Source: Streptomyces cinnamoneus (GTDB lineage Bacteria > Actinomycetota > Actinomycetes > Streptomycetales > Streptomycetaceae). Taken from it: a DNA stretch of 64,000 nt. The translations under genes and the position numbers were made by a program. The stretch's first letter is position 1; the number at the start of each line of letters is the position of its first letter. Below the pieces are notes generated by a model that did not search any database, was not told where the DNA came from, and was given only the letters and a program-made list of their open reading frames with translations. Location: the NCBI RefSeq assembly GCF_014650495.1, contig NZ_BMVB01000003.1:278794-342793 (forward strand), given 5' to 3'. Below are positions 15,744-24,345 of this stretch, piece after piece.

Positions 15744-17771
15744 TCAGGATGCCTTGGCCAGGGTCCAGTTCTGGTAGCCCTGCTTGTTCGGCTCCTGCAG
15801 TTCGAGCAGGTAGCCGCCGTAGTACCAGCGCTTGCTGATGCCGAGCGTCAGGGAGGACCCCTGCGGCTGGAGGACGTACGAGCCGCCGTTGGAGGTCAGC
15901 TTCCACTTCTGGGCGGACGCACCGCCACACGGCTGCTGGGCCACGTACTGGCCGGCCGTCGCCCGGCCGTCGTTGCCCGGCTGCAGGCACTTGCCGGACT
16001 GGACGGACTTCACGCGCACGGCACCGCTGCCGGCGTCCTCGAAGGTCCACTGCTGGTTGGCGTAGCCGTGCCGCTGGTAGGCGATGGCGACGGTGCCGTT
16101 CGCGGTGGAGCTCCCCCACAGGTCGGCCGCCTGGCCGGTGAGGCTGTTGACCAGCAGGAACTTGCCGCCCGGCTTGGTCGTGCCGGTGCCGGCGGCCAGG
16201 GTGCGGAAGGAAGCGGCGCGGCCGGGGGCCGAGACCTTGCCGTCCTTGGCGCGCGCGGAGACGGTCACCTTGTAGGCCGTGTCGGGAGTGAGGCCGACGA
16301 GCCGGACGGAGGCGTCCTTGACGTCCGCGTACTTCTTGCCGTTGAGCAGCAGGTCGTAGCCGGCGGCCGAGGCGACCGCAGGCCAGCTGACCAGGGCCGA
16401 GTCCGGGGTGATCTGGGTGACCTGCGCCGCGGGCCCGGTGGACGGGCCGGGGTCGGGGGTCCCGGTGGGGTTCGGGGTGGGCGTGGGGCTGGGGTTCGGG
16501 TCGGTGGAACCGCCGCCGGCGATCAGGAAGCGGTTGTTGGCGATGTTCCAGTGCGTGGCCAGGTAGCTGCCCGGCTTCGGATTGGTGTGGAAGTAGTCGT
16601 CGTGCCCGCAGTCCAGACGGTCGTCATTGGCCCGGTCGGGGCAGATCGTCTGCATCGTGGGGTAGTACGGCGCGTCCGAGTAGCACATGATGTCCCACTC
16701 GTCGACGCAGTGCGCGGCCTTGCTGGTGTGCGGGGCACTGTTGTTGACCGCGCCGAGGTTGTGGCCGAGCTCGTGGGCGGGCGTGCTGCCGCCCCAGCAG
16801 CCGGAGTCGGTGCGGCCGTAGGACGGGCCGAAGTTGCTCAGGTTGTCCGGGCCCGGGCGCTCGTCGCCGTTGAACGTGCCGATGCCGCAGTAGACCTGGG
16901 CGTCGGCGAAGATCATGTACTTGCGGTCGCGGCGGTTGAATCCCTTCGCGGCCAGGGCGTTGTTCATGGCGCCGAACTCGGCGAGGGCGCCGTCGGTGAG
17001 CTCCACGTTCAGCACGGAGGGGGTGCAGTCGGCCTCGGTGACGTAGCGGACGTGCCGCTCGCCGCCGGTCTCCTTGGCGCTCGCGTTGTAGATGACGTCC
17101 GTCTCCGCGGCCCACTGCTTGAACGAGGCCGCGTACTGGCCGAACCGGTCCCGGCCGGGCCCGTGGACGTACAGCACCTGGACGCGGTTGCCGGTGGAGC
17201 CGTCGCCCTCGCAGAGGGTCCGCGCACCCCCGGGTGCGTTCGGGCCGGCCGGGGTGCGGCCGGCGGCGGCGACGCTGTTGCCGGTGCGGGCGTCGAGGGC
17301 GGGCGTCGTGCCCGGCAGGGCCTCGCCGGCGGCGGGCGCCTGCTTGCCGTCGCCGGTCAGCTCCGGCTTGTCGGCGGCCTTGGCGACGGGCGCGGTGTCC
17401 TTGGTGATGTCGATGCCCTTGGGGGGAGCGTCCGGGCCGTGGGTGCACAGGCGGGCGTCGGAGACCCGGTAGACGCCGACGCACGGGTCGCCCTTGGGCG
17501 CCGGGTCGAGGCCCTTGTAGACCAGGCCGCGGCCCGTGTCGGCCTTGGGCGTCTTCTTCAGCGGCTCCGGCGCGGTCCGGTGCACCGGCTGTGCGGCGGC
17601 GACGTTCTTGGCCTCGGCCGGCGCGTCGTCCGGCGTCGACGCCGACACCATGCTGATGAGGCCCGCGGCGAGCGCGGCGGCGACCGCCGTGGAGGCCGCC
17701 GCGACGCCTATCCGGCGCCGGGTTCTGCTCCGGCGGTGGGAGGTGGGTTTCTTGCGAGCGTGTGTGCTCAT
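15744..17771 (-). CDS. secreted reprolysin-like zinc metalloprotease with FN3 and ricin-type domains
   Basis: A 675-residue exported protein. A basic N-terminus and hydrophobic signal (about 20-46) lead to a pro-region, then a catalytic domain (about 190-425) with HELGHNLGAVNNSAPH: His333, Glu334 and His337 are visible. The metzincin position 343 is Asn rather than His or Asp, and His348 in the APH that follows may be the third zinc ligand. IMCYSD gives the Met-turn. A Pro/Thr linker, an FN3 domain (about 440-530) and a ricin-type lectin domain (about 535-675) follow, suggesting degradation of glycoprotein or cell-wall substrates. ATG 17771 is chosen as the start of MSTHARKKP; longer frames add a non-homologous stretch. 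Confidence 0.8.
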   Translation of the reverse strand: MSTHARKKPTSHRRSRTRRRIGVAAASTAVAAALAAGLISMVSASTPDDAPAEAKNVAAAQPVHRTAPEPLKKTPKADTGRGLVYKGLDPAPKGDPCVGVYRVSDARLCTHGPDAPPKGIDITKDTAPVAKAADKPELTGDGKQAPAAGEALPGTTPALDARTGNSVAAAGRTPAGPNAPGGARTLCEGDGSTGNRVQVLYVHGPGRDRFGQYAASFKQWAAETDVIYNASAKETGGERHVRYVTEADCTPSVLNVELTDGALAEFGAMNNALAAKGFNRRDRKYMIFADAQVYCGIGTFNGDERPGPDNLSNFGPSYGRTDSGCWGGSTPAHELGHNLGAVNNSAPHTSKAAHCVDEWDIMCYSDAPYYPTMQTICPDRANDDRLDCGHDDYFHTNPKPGSYLATHWNIANNRFLIAGGGSTDPNPSPTPTPNPTGTPDPGPSTGPAAQVTQITPDSALVSWPAVASAAGYDLLLNGKKYADVKDASVRLVGLTPDTAYKVTVSARAKDGKVSAPGRAASFRTLAAGTGTTKPGGKFLLVNSLTGQAADLWGSSTANGTVAIAYQRHGYANQQWTFEDAGSGAVRVKSVQSGKCLQPGNDGRATAGQYVAQQPCGGASAQKWKLTSNGGSYVLQPQGSSLTLGISKRWYYGGYLLELQEPNKQGYQNWTLAKAS

Positions 17772-17989
17772 GGTGCAGTCCCATCGGTGTGGAGGGTCGT
17801 CGGTGCTGCGTGGGGCCGGTGAGGCCCCGGGTACCGCCGGGCCCGCTGTGGCAGGGGTGGGGGTGTCCGCGACATGACGGAACAGGTCACGGTGTCCGGG
17901 CGGGTCTGGCAGTGGCTCAGGGGGTGCGGGTGGCCGCGGGGGCCGGAAGGGGCGCGGGGGCCGGGAGGGCCGGCACGGCCGGGAAGGGC

Positions 17990-19705
17990 TCAGCGGATGG
18001 TGAAGGCCTGGTCCCAGTGCGGGCCGCCGGCACCGACGGTGACGTCGACGCGTACGCCGAACTCGGTGCGCGAGCAGTCGAGCACCGCCTGGCGGCCGCC
18101 GGGCGTCCCCATCCACGCGGACACGACCGCGGCGGCGCTGGGCCGGCCGCCGACCGTGGCCACGCCCGAGAAGCCCCAGTGGTCAGGGCCGACGTACCGG
18201 CCGGGCGGGGTGGAGTGCCCTCGCGCGGCAGCGGTCATCTCGGCACTGCGCCGCAGGGGGCAACAACCCCGCCGTTCCCGCTCGGCGTTGACCAGGCGGA
18301 CGACCTCGCGCTCGATGCCATCGACCGGTTCGCGCGGCTCGTGCGGCTCGCCGGCAAGCCTGGTCGGCCGGGGCGCGGCGGACGTGGCGGACGTGGGAGG
18401 TGTGGCGGGCGTGGGTGATGTGGGCGAGATGGCTGAAGTGGCTGACGGCGGCGGGGTCGCGGTGGCGGGTTCCGCCGTCCGTACGGCACCACGGCCGGCG
18501 GCTGCGGAGCGGTCCGCGGCCAGGGTGTCGTCCCCGCGCGCGGGCTGTGCCGGCGCGGGCCGCGACGGGGCGGGGGTGGCTGCGGCGGTCCGGGCCGGGG
18601 CGCTCACTTCGCGCCGGCCGGCGTCGCCGGGCGCGGTGGTGACGTAGTCGCAGCCGGCGAGGATGCCACCGACGACGGCCGCGAGAACGGCACCCGTCAC
18701 GACGGGTTTCGCGACCGCGCGCGAGCGCCCGGCCGCTCCGGCGTCCGGTCCCGTACCGGGGTCCAGGTCCGTACCCGGGTCCGGGTCCGTATCCGGGTCC
18801 GTATCCGGATCCAGGTCCGGTTGCCCGTCCGGCCCCGGGGACGCGTCGCCTTCCGTGGACGCGTCCGCCTCCGTGTCCGCCGGCTCGGAAGCCTCGCAGG
18901 CGGTGGGGGCGACGCGCAGGGCGGCAGTGACCCGGTCGGCCAGCGCGGCGGCGACGGGCACCAGCCCGAGGCCCGCGAGCAATCCCTCGGCCGGGACCAG
19001 GGCGGACCGGTGACCCCCGCACTCGGGGCAGCCGCGTGCGTGCCGTGCGATGCGCTTGCGCCACAGCGGGGAGGGCACTCCGTCCCACGGGGCGAGGACG
19101 TCGGCCAGGTCTCTGCAGCGCGGGGCCGTGGAAAGGGCGCGGACAACGGCCCGCGCCGTCTCCAACTGGCCCTTGATGCGCTGGACGCGGACGGCGGTGT
19201 GCTGGGGCGACAGCTCCAGCGCCGCAGCGACCTCGGTGCGCGTGATCTCGCCCGCGGCCTCCAGCCACCACAGGGACAGCACGGCCCGCTCGTCCTCGTC
19301 GAGCCAGCGGGTGGCCTCGGCGGCCTGCCGGCGCTGGCCCTCCAGGCTCAACCGGACGATCGTCAGCCCCACGAAGTCCGCGTCGGGGTCGTGCACGTCG
19401 TCCGCCTCCTGCAGTCCTGTGACGGGCGCGTCGTGGCGCTCGGTGCGCCAGTGCCGGCGTATCTGGTTGACCGCGATCGCCACGAGCCACGAACGGAAAC
19501 GGCCGGGGTCGCGCAGCCCGTCGAGGCCGCTGACCATCCGGATCATGGTCTCCTGCACCACGTCGTCGACGTCCGCGTGCCCGTTCAGGGCGCGGCCGAC
19601 GATGTTGTAGATCAGGGGCAGGCAGGCCGCGACGAGTTCCTCGCGCGCCGCCGCGTCCCCTGCCTGCGCCGCCTCGACCATGCCCGTCACATGCGTTTCC
19701 GTCAC
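17990..19705 (-). CDS. ECF sigma factor fused to zinc-finger, membrane segment and CAP domain
   Basis: A 571-residue fusion. Sigma region 2 (about 20-85: LIYNIVGRALNGHADVDDVV, then RFRSWLVAIAVNQIRRHW) and region 4 (about 135-185: RTEVAAALELSPQHTAVRVQ) are followed by an anti-sigma-like zinc-finger segment with ARHARGCPECGGHRS (about 221). Then come an acidic DPDTDPD linker, one membrane helix (about 331-350), a Pro/Ala/Thr-rich stretch and a C-terminal CAP/SCP domain (about 463-571) containing VVRLVNAERERRGCCPLRRS and HWGFSG. The topology puts the sigma domain inside and the CAP domain outside. The start is GTG 19705. It is upstream of the metalloprotease on the same strand and divergent from the lectin-SARP pair. 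ECF sigmas with long C-terminal extensions are known; a CAP sensor end is unusual. Confidence 0.8.
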   Translation of the reverse strand: MTETHVTGMVEAAQAGDAAAREELVAACLPLIYNIVGRALNGHADVDDVVQETMIRMVSGLDGLRDPGRFRSWLVAIAVNQIRRHWRTERHDAPVTGLQEADDVHDPDADFVGLTIVRLSLEGQRRQAAEATRWLDEDERAVLSLWWLEAAGEITRTEVAAALELSPQHTAVRVQRIKGQLETARAVVRALSTAPRCRDLADVLAPWDGVPSPLWRKRIARHARGCPECGGHRSALVPAEGLLAGLGLVPVAAALADRVTAALRVAPTACEASEPADTEADASTEGDASPGPDGQPDLDPDTDPDTDPDPGTDLDPGTGPDAGAAGRSRAVAKPVVTGAVLAAVVGGILAGCDYVTTAPGDAGRREVSAPARTAAATPAPSRPAPAQPARGDDTLAADRSAAAGRGAVRTAEPATATPPPSATSAISPTSPTPATPPTSATSAAPRPTRLAGEPHEPREPVDGIEREVVRLVNAERERRGCCPLRRSAEMTAAARGHSTPPGRYVGPDHWGFSGVATVGGRPSAAAVVSAWMGTPGGRQAVLDCSRTEFGVRVDVTVGAGGPHWDQAFTIR

Positions 19706-19993
19706 GCTCCGCTCACCTCGTTCCTGCCGCGCCACTGTGGCGTCCCGGCACTTGGGAGACCCGAGGGAGGCCGCCGCATAACAAAAAAGCAGCGATTCGA
19801 TCGAGAATTCGTTCCGGACGCCCCTCCCCCGCGTGCTGACGGTCCGTGAGCACACGGGTGCACGTGGCCTGACGGCCGACCTGCAGGGCGAACGACTTTT
19901 TCGTTTATGAACCATTGATTGCTTATATATCGGCGTCACCGATCGTCGAGCCCAGCACGCAAGAGCACGCACCACGATCGGAAAGGGCTCACC
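19706..19993. promoter_or_regulatory. AT-richer divergent promoter region
   Basis: Between the sigma/CAP fusion and the lectin gene, patches such as CATAACAAAAAAGCAG (19778 on) and CGACTTTTTCGTTTATG with TGCTTATATATC (19890-19932) stand out from the GC-rich background and probably hold the two divergent promoters. GTGCT...AGCAC forms a small hairpin near 19833. No single -10/-35 pair is certain. Confidence 0.45.
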
Positions 19994-20527
19994 ATGACGA
20001 CGAGAACGAACCGCAGGGCCACCACCCGCGCAGCGGCCATCGCCGCCTCGGCCGTACTCGCGACGACAGGGCTGCTGGCCACCGGCGACATGGCTGCGGC
20101 CCGTACCACCGACGGAAACGCCGCGGCCACCCTCTCCAGCGGCGAGTCCCTGTCCCCGGGGGACCGACTCGGCACCGGCGACGCCCACCTCGTCATGCAG
20201 GGCGACGGCGACCTCGTCCTCTACACGGCCGGCGGCGACGGCGCGGGTCCGCAACCGCGCTGGCGCTCCGGCACCACCGGCGAAGGCAACCGGGCCGTGA
20301 TGCGGGCCGACGGCAACCTCGTCGTCACGGCGAAGGACGGCGGCGTCCTGTGGGAGAGCCGCACCGGAGGCGCGGACTGCCTCCACCTCCCGGTCACCAG
20401 ACTCACCGTACGGCCCGACGGCGACATGTCGATCCTGACGATGCCCAACAGCGAGGCCCCGTACGTGATCAGGCTCTGGTCGGCGGGCCTCGGCCTCCAG
20501 TTCCCCTGCGGGTCCGCAGCCCGGTGA
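19994..20527 (+). CDS. secreted B-type (bulb/mannose-type) lectin
   Basis: A 177-residue exported protein: signal peptide at about 1-37 (AAAIAASAVLATTGLLATGD...ARTT) and one B-lectin domain. The QxDxNxVxY-type motifs read MQGDGDLVLYTAGG and MRADGNLVVTAKDGG, degenerate but recognisable, and two cysteines (CLHLP, PCGS) may pair. The ATG at 19994 follows GAAAGGGCTCACC. Its stop overlaps the GTG of the SARP regulator, so the two are translated together. It may bind mannose-type glycans on other cells or on its own surface. Confidence 0.75.
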   Translation: MTTRTNRRATTRAAAIAASAVLATTGLLATGDMAAARTTDGNAAATLSSGESLSPGDRLGTGDAHLVMQGDGDLVLYTAGGDGAGPQPRWRSGTTGEGNRAVMRADGNLVVTAKDGGVLWESRTGGADCLHLPVTRLTVRPDGDMSILTMPNSEAPYVIRLWSAGLGLQFPCGSAAR

Positions 20528-23484
20528 AGGACCGCGACCCGGGGTTCGAGTTCACCCTGCTCGGCCCGGTGCGGGCCCGGTACGACGGTGTGACGGTCGA
20601 CCTCGGCCCGCCCAGGACGCGCGAGGTCCTCGCGGTCCTGCTGGCCGCCGCCGGGCGCACGGTGGCGCTGCCGTTGCTCGTCGACGGCGTGTGGGACGAG
20701 GGCGACCGGCCCGCCCGGGCGGAGCACTCGGCCCGTACCCACATCTGGCGGCTCCGCCGTGCCCTGGCCCGGCACACCCCCGAGCCGGTGCTCGTCACGG
20801 TCGGCGACGGCTATGCGTTGCGGGTGCCCGCCCGGGCGGTGGACGCCTGGGCCTTCGAGCGTGCGCTGGCGCGGGCCGGAGAGGTCCGGGCCGCGGGCGG
20901 CCCGGCCGAGCAGGCCCGCGAGGTCCTCTCGGAAGCCCTTGCCTTGTGGACGGGCGAGCCGCTGGCCGGCCTGCGCGGTCCCCACGCCGGCGCTCTGAGG
21001 GCACGCTTCGCAGGGGTGCGGCAGGCGCTGCTGGAGGCCCGGCTCGAACTCGACGCCGAGCTCGGTGACCGACCGCGGCTCGCGGCGGAGGCGGGTGCCC
21101 TGGTCATGGAGTACCCGGCGAGCCAGCGGCTGCGCGCGGTGCAGATGCTGGCCTTGTACCGTTCCGGCCGCCAGGCCGAGGCGTTGGGCGTCTACGAGGA
21201 CACCCGGCGGTACCTGTCCGCCGAGCTCGGGCACGTGCCGCCGGGGCAGCGCGGGCCGTGCGCGGAACTGGCCGCGCTGCACCGGCGGATCCTGTGCTCG
21301 GACCCGTCACTGCGGCTTCCCGCGACCGATCCCCAGCCCAAGCCTCCGGGTGGCCACGCGTTCCCCTCCGCCGTCGGCGGCTTCACCGGGCGTACGGAGC
21401 AGGTCCGGGAGCTCACCGAGAGCCTCACGCGGCCGGACACCGCGGCCGTGGTGATCTCGGCGGTCAACGGCATGGCGGGCGTCGGGAAGACCACGCTCGC
21501 GGTCCACACCGCCCACGGGCTCGTCGACGCCTTCCCGGACGGCCGCCTGTACGCCGACCTGCGCGGCGCCGACGCCGAGCCGCTGCAACCGCACGCCGTA
21601 CTGGAGGGATTCCTGCGGGAGCTGGGCACCGCCGACGAGGACATTCCCGAGGACGCCGAGGAGCGCGTGGCGCGCTACCGCTCGCTGCTGGCCGAGCGCC
21701 GGATGCTCCTGCTGCTGGACAACGCGGCGTCCTGCGAACAGCTCAGGCCGCTGATACCCGGTGCAGCCGGCTGCACCGTCCTGGTGACCAGCCGCGCCTG
21801 GCTCACCGGGCTGCCCGGGGCCCGCCACCTGCGGCTGGACGTCATGCCCCTGGCGGAGGCGCTCGACCTCCTCCGGCGGACCGTCGGCGACCGCGCCGTG
21901 GACGACGATCCCGAAGCGGCCGCCGCCCTCGCGGCCGCCTGTGGCTTCCTGCCCCTCGCCCTGCGGATCGTCGCCTCCCGCCTGGCGGCGGAACCCGGCC
22001 GGACGCTCGTGGACATGGTCCGGTGCCTGACCGACGAACGCGGACGCCTGGATGAACTGCGCACCGGGGAGACCGCCGTGGAGGCCGCGTTCGAGCTCTC
22101 CTACGCCACCCTCACCGCCGGTCAGGCGCGCGCGTTCCGGCTGCTGTCCGTGGTGGACGTACCCGACCTCGCCCTGCCGAGCGCGGCCGCCCTCCTGGGT
22201 CTCGGCACCGACGAGGCCGAGGAGCTCCTCGAATCCCTCGTGGAGCTCAATCTGCTGGAGTCGCACCGCTTGGACCGCTACCACTTCCACGACTTGGTAC
22301 GCGCCTTCGCCCGGGCGAGGAGCACCCGGGAGGACTCCCCCGGCACGACGGCCCGGGCCGTCGCCGGACTCCTGGACTTCGCTCTGGCCACGGCCCGCAA
22401 CGCCGACGCGGTCGCGCATTCGACGGAGCCCGGCGAACGCACGCTCATCGACGTCGCGGTGGCCTCACCCGGGCTCGCCTTCGGGACCGCCCAGGAGGCC
22501 ACGGACTGGATGCGGGAGGAAACGGCCCTGCAGCGGATGCTGATCGCCCGCGCCTGCGCCGACGACACCTTGCCGCTGTCCCAGGCCGCGGACCTGATCG
22601 ACCGCCTGAACACCGTGCTCTCCGGCATCGCTCATCTCACGGCGGTGACGGAACAGGCCCAGCAGGTCGCCGAGGTCGCCGCGCGGCGCGGCGACCGGCC
22701 GTCCGAGGCCCTGGCACGGTACGTACGGGGGAACGCCCTGTGGCACGCCAACTCCTTCCCCGAGGCGGAGTCCGAACTCACCCGCAGTCTGGAGCTCAGC
22801 GACGGGCAAGCGGGTGTACGGCTACGCGCCTCGGCACATCTCACGCTGTGTGCCAACGCCCGGGTCCACGGCCGTTTCGACGCGGCGGTCGTGCACGGGG
22901 AGGCGTCGGTGCGGCTCTTCCGTGCCCTGGGTGCGGCGACCGCCGAGGGCACTGCACTGGGCGAACTGGCCTTCAACTACGCCCGGCAGGGTCACCTGAC
23001 CGAGGCACGGGCGGCCGCCGAGCGCGGCGCCCGGCTGGTCGGCGGACGGGAATCGGTGTCCAAGGCCATCGGGCTGTACTACCTGGCCCGGGTCCTGCGT
23101 CTGTGCGACGTCCGGGAGGAGGCCCTGCGGAGGGCCGATGAGGGCCTGGTCCTCTTCCGCGCCCTGAACGTGTCCTCCTTCGAGGCCGCGTCCGGCAATC
23201 TGATCGCCGAACTGCAGGCCGAGGAGGGGCAGTACGCGCTCGCGGCGCACACCGCGGAGACGTTCCTGCCGCTGGCCCGCCGTGTCAGCGCCATGCTGGA
23301 GGGCGGCCTGCTCAGGACCCTCGGCCGCAGCCTCCCCCACCTGGGACAGCACGCCCGAGCCGATGCCTGCCTGCGCGGTGCCCTGGACCTCTTCGAGCGG
23401 CTCCGGTCGCACCAGGACGCTCAGCAGATCCGCCACTTGCTGGCCGGTCGACGAGCGCCAGCACCACCGTTTATCCCGCGGTGA
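20524..23484 (+). CDS. SARP/AfsR-type regulator with NB-ARC and TPR domains
   Basis: A 986-residue regulator. An OmpR-like winged helix (about 8-95: FTLLGPVRARYDG, RARPARAEHSARTHIWRLRR region) precedes the bacterial transcriptional activation domain (about 100-245). An NB-ARC ATPase has Walker A GMAGVGKTTL at about 317-326 and LLLLDNAASCEQL as Walker B. Tetratricopeptide repeats occupy roughly 690-970. SARPs of this size activate secondary-metabolite or morphology genes. The start is GTG 20524, overlapping the lectin TGA by GTGA, which implies translational coupling. Pairing a secreted lectin with such a regulator is unusual; the target is unknown. Confidence 0.8.
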   Translation: MKDRDPGFEFTLLGPVRARYDGVTVDLGPPRTREVLAVLLAAAGRTVALPLLVDGVWDEGDRPARAEHSARTHIWRLRRALARHTPEPVLVTVGDGYALRVPARAVDAWAFERALARAGEVRAAGGPAEQAREVLSEALALWTGEPLAGLRGPHAGALRARFAGVRQALLEARLELDAELGDRPRLAAEAGALVMEYPASQRLRAVQMLALYRSGRQAEALGVYEDTRRYLSAELGHVPPGQRGPCAELAALHRRILCSDPSLRLPATDPQPKPPGGHAFPSAVGGFTGRTEQVRELTESLTRPDTAAVVISAVNGMAGVGKTTLAVHTAHGLVDAFPDGRLYADLRGADAEPLQPHAVLEGFLRELGTADEDIPEDAEERVARYRSLLAERRMLLLLDNAASCEQLRPLIPGAAGCTVLVTSRAWLTGLPGARHLRLDVMPLAEALDLLRRTVGDRAVDDDPEAAAALAAACGFLPLALRIVASRLAAEPGRTLVDMVRCLTDERGRLDELRTGETAVEAAFELSYATLTAGQARAFRLLSVVDVPDLALPSAAALLGLGTDEAEELLESLVELNLLESHRLDRYHFHDLVRAFARARSTREDSPGTTARAVAGLLDFALATARNADAVAHSTEPGERTLIDVAVASPGLAFGTAQEATDWMREETALQRMLIARACADDTLPLSQAADLIDRLNTVLSGIAHLTAVTEQAQQVAEVAARRGDRPSEALARYVRGNALWHANSFPEAESELTRSLELSDGQAGVRLRASAHLTLCANARVHGRFDAAVVHGEASVRLFRALGAATAEGTALGELAFNYARQGHLTEARAAAERGARLVGGRESVSKAIGLYYLARVLRLCDVREEALRRADEGLVLFRALNVSSFEAASGNLIAELQAEEGQYALAAHTAETFLPLARRVSAMLEGGLLRTLGRSLPHLGQHARADACLRGALDLFERLRSHQDAQQIRHLLAGRRAPAPPFIPR

Positions 23485-23572
23485 ACGGAGGACGGCAGTG
23501 TCTGCGACGTGGCCACAACGGCCACCGCCCGTACCGGCGCCGGCCCCAGCACTCTCCTCAGGGAGGAACCCC

Positions 23573-24148
23573 ATGAAGCCCGCACGCACCCTCGTCGCCC
23601 TCGGCCTGGGCACCTTGGCCACCCTGGCCGCAGTCTCCACGCCCGCCCTCGCCCAGGATGCCGGTTCCGCCCGCGCCACGACGAGCCGGCACTGCGTGGT
23701 CGACACCGACAACGGCACCAAGTCCTGCTTCTCCACCTACAGAGAGTCCGTCGCCTTCGCCACCGGCGGCCGTGTCACCGACGCCCCGAACGACATCCGG
23801 GCCGCCGTGCGGGACACCAAGTTCCAGGAACGCCTCAGCGGTCCGCGCGGCGAGCACGGAGCCAAGCTCGCGATGAACGCCTCGTCCGTGCTCGGCACGA
23901 TCTACGGCGACAAGGACTTCGGCGGCGGATCGGTCGCCTTGCTGGGCAGCCGCGGCTGCACGCGCTACTCCGAGTTCGGGAACCTGTACGACTGGAACGA
24001 CCGGATCAGCTCCGTCGCCTCCGGCCAGTGCAACGTCATCCTGTACCAGCACAGCAACTTCCTCGGCTTCAGCCAGACCTACAGCGGCGCCGTGCCGTAT
24101 GTCGGCGACGCCATGAACGACCAGGCCAGCTCGGTGAGCTTCAGCTGA
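23573..24148 (+). CDS. secreted beta/gamma-crystallin-like I36 peptidase inhibitor family protein
   Basis: A 191-residue exported protein. The signal peptide (1-27, ...AAVSTPALAQ) is followed by a Cys pair, then a crystallin-type Greek-key region: GTIYGDKDFGGGSVALLGSR, then LYDWNDRISSVASGQCNVIL and YQHSNFLGFSQTY. Members of the peptidase-inhibitor I36 family bind metalloproteases or calcium. A secreted metalloprotease is encoded 6 kb away, a possible but unproven partner. The start ATG 23573 has AGGGAGGAACC upstream. It is convergent with another I36-like gene across a block of 11-bp repeats. Confidence 0.75.
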   Translation: MKPARTLVALGLGTLATLAAVSTPALAQDAGSARATTSRHCVVDTDNGTKSCFSTYRESVAFATGGRVTDAPNDIRAAVRDTKFQERLSGPRGEHGAKLAMNASSVLGTIYGDKDFGGGSVALLGSRGCTRYSEFGNLYDWNDRISSVASGQCNVILYQHSNFLGFSQTYSGAVPYVGDAMNDQASSVSFS

Positions 24149-24260
24149 CCCGCCCGGCCCCACAACCGGCACGGCACCGCTTCCCGGCGCCGTGCCGGCT
24201 CTCCGTGCCGGTCTTACTGTCCAGCGGCGGCGAACCGGCCTATGGCCCGGCCCCCGCTCA

Positions 24261-24325
24261 ATTCCCCGGAAATTCCACGGTATTCCGCGGTCATTCCGCG
24301 GTCATTCCGCGGTCATTCCGCGATC
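24261..24325. repeat. 11-bp tandem repeat array
   Basis: The unit ATTCCGCGGTC occurs at 24282, 24293 and 24304, followed by ATTCCGCGATC at 24315, with degenerate copies before it from 24261. The core CCGCGG is self-complementary, so the array can form a short hairpin series. It lies between the stop codons of two convergent I36-like genes and may act in termination or be a slippage array. Confidence 0.85.
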
Positions 24326-24345
24326 AGGTGACCGGCCTGCTGCTC

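Noticed and set aside
15273..17822. Long plus-strand frame opposite the metalloprotease
   Set aside because: No recognisable motifs, Gly/Val/Arg-rich composition, and the reverse strand encodes HExxH, FN3 and ricin domains.
24261..24325. A CRISPR array
   Set aside because: The repeats are 11 bp and directly tandem, with no spacers and no cas genes nearby.
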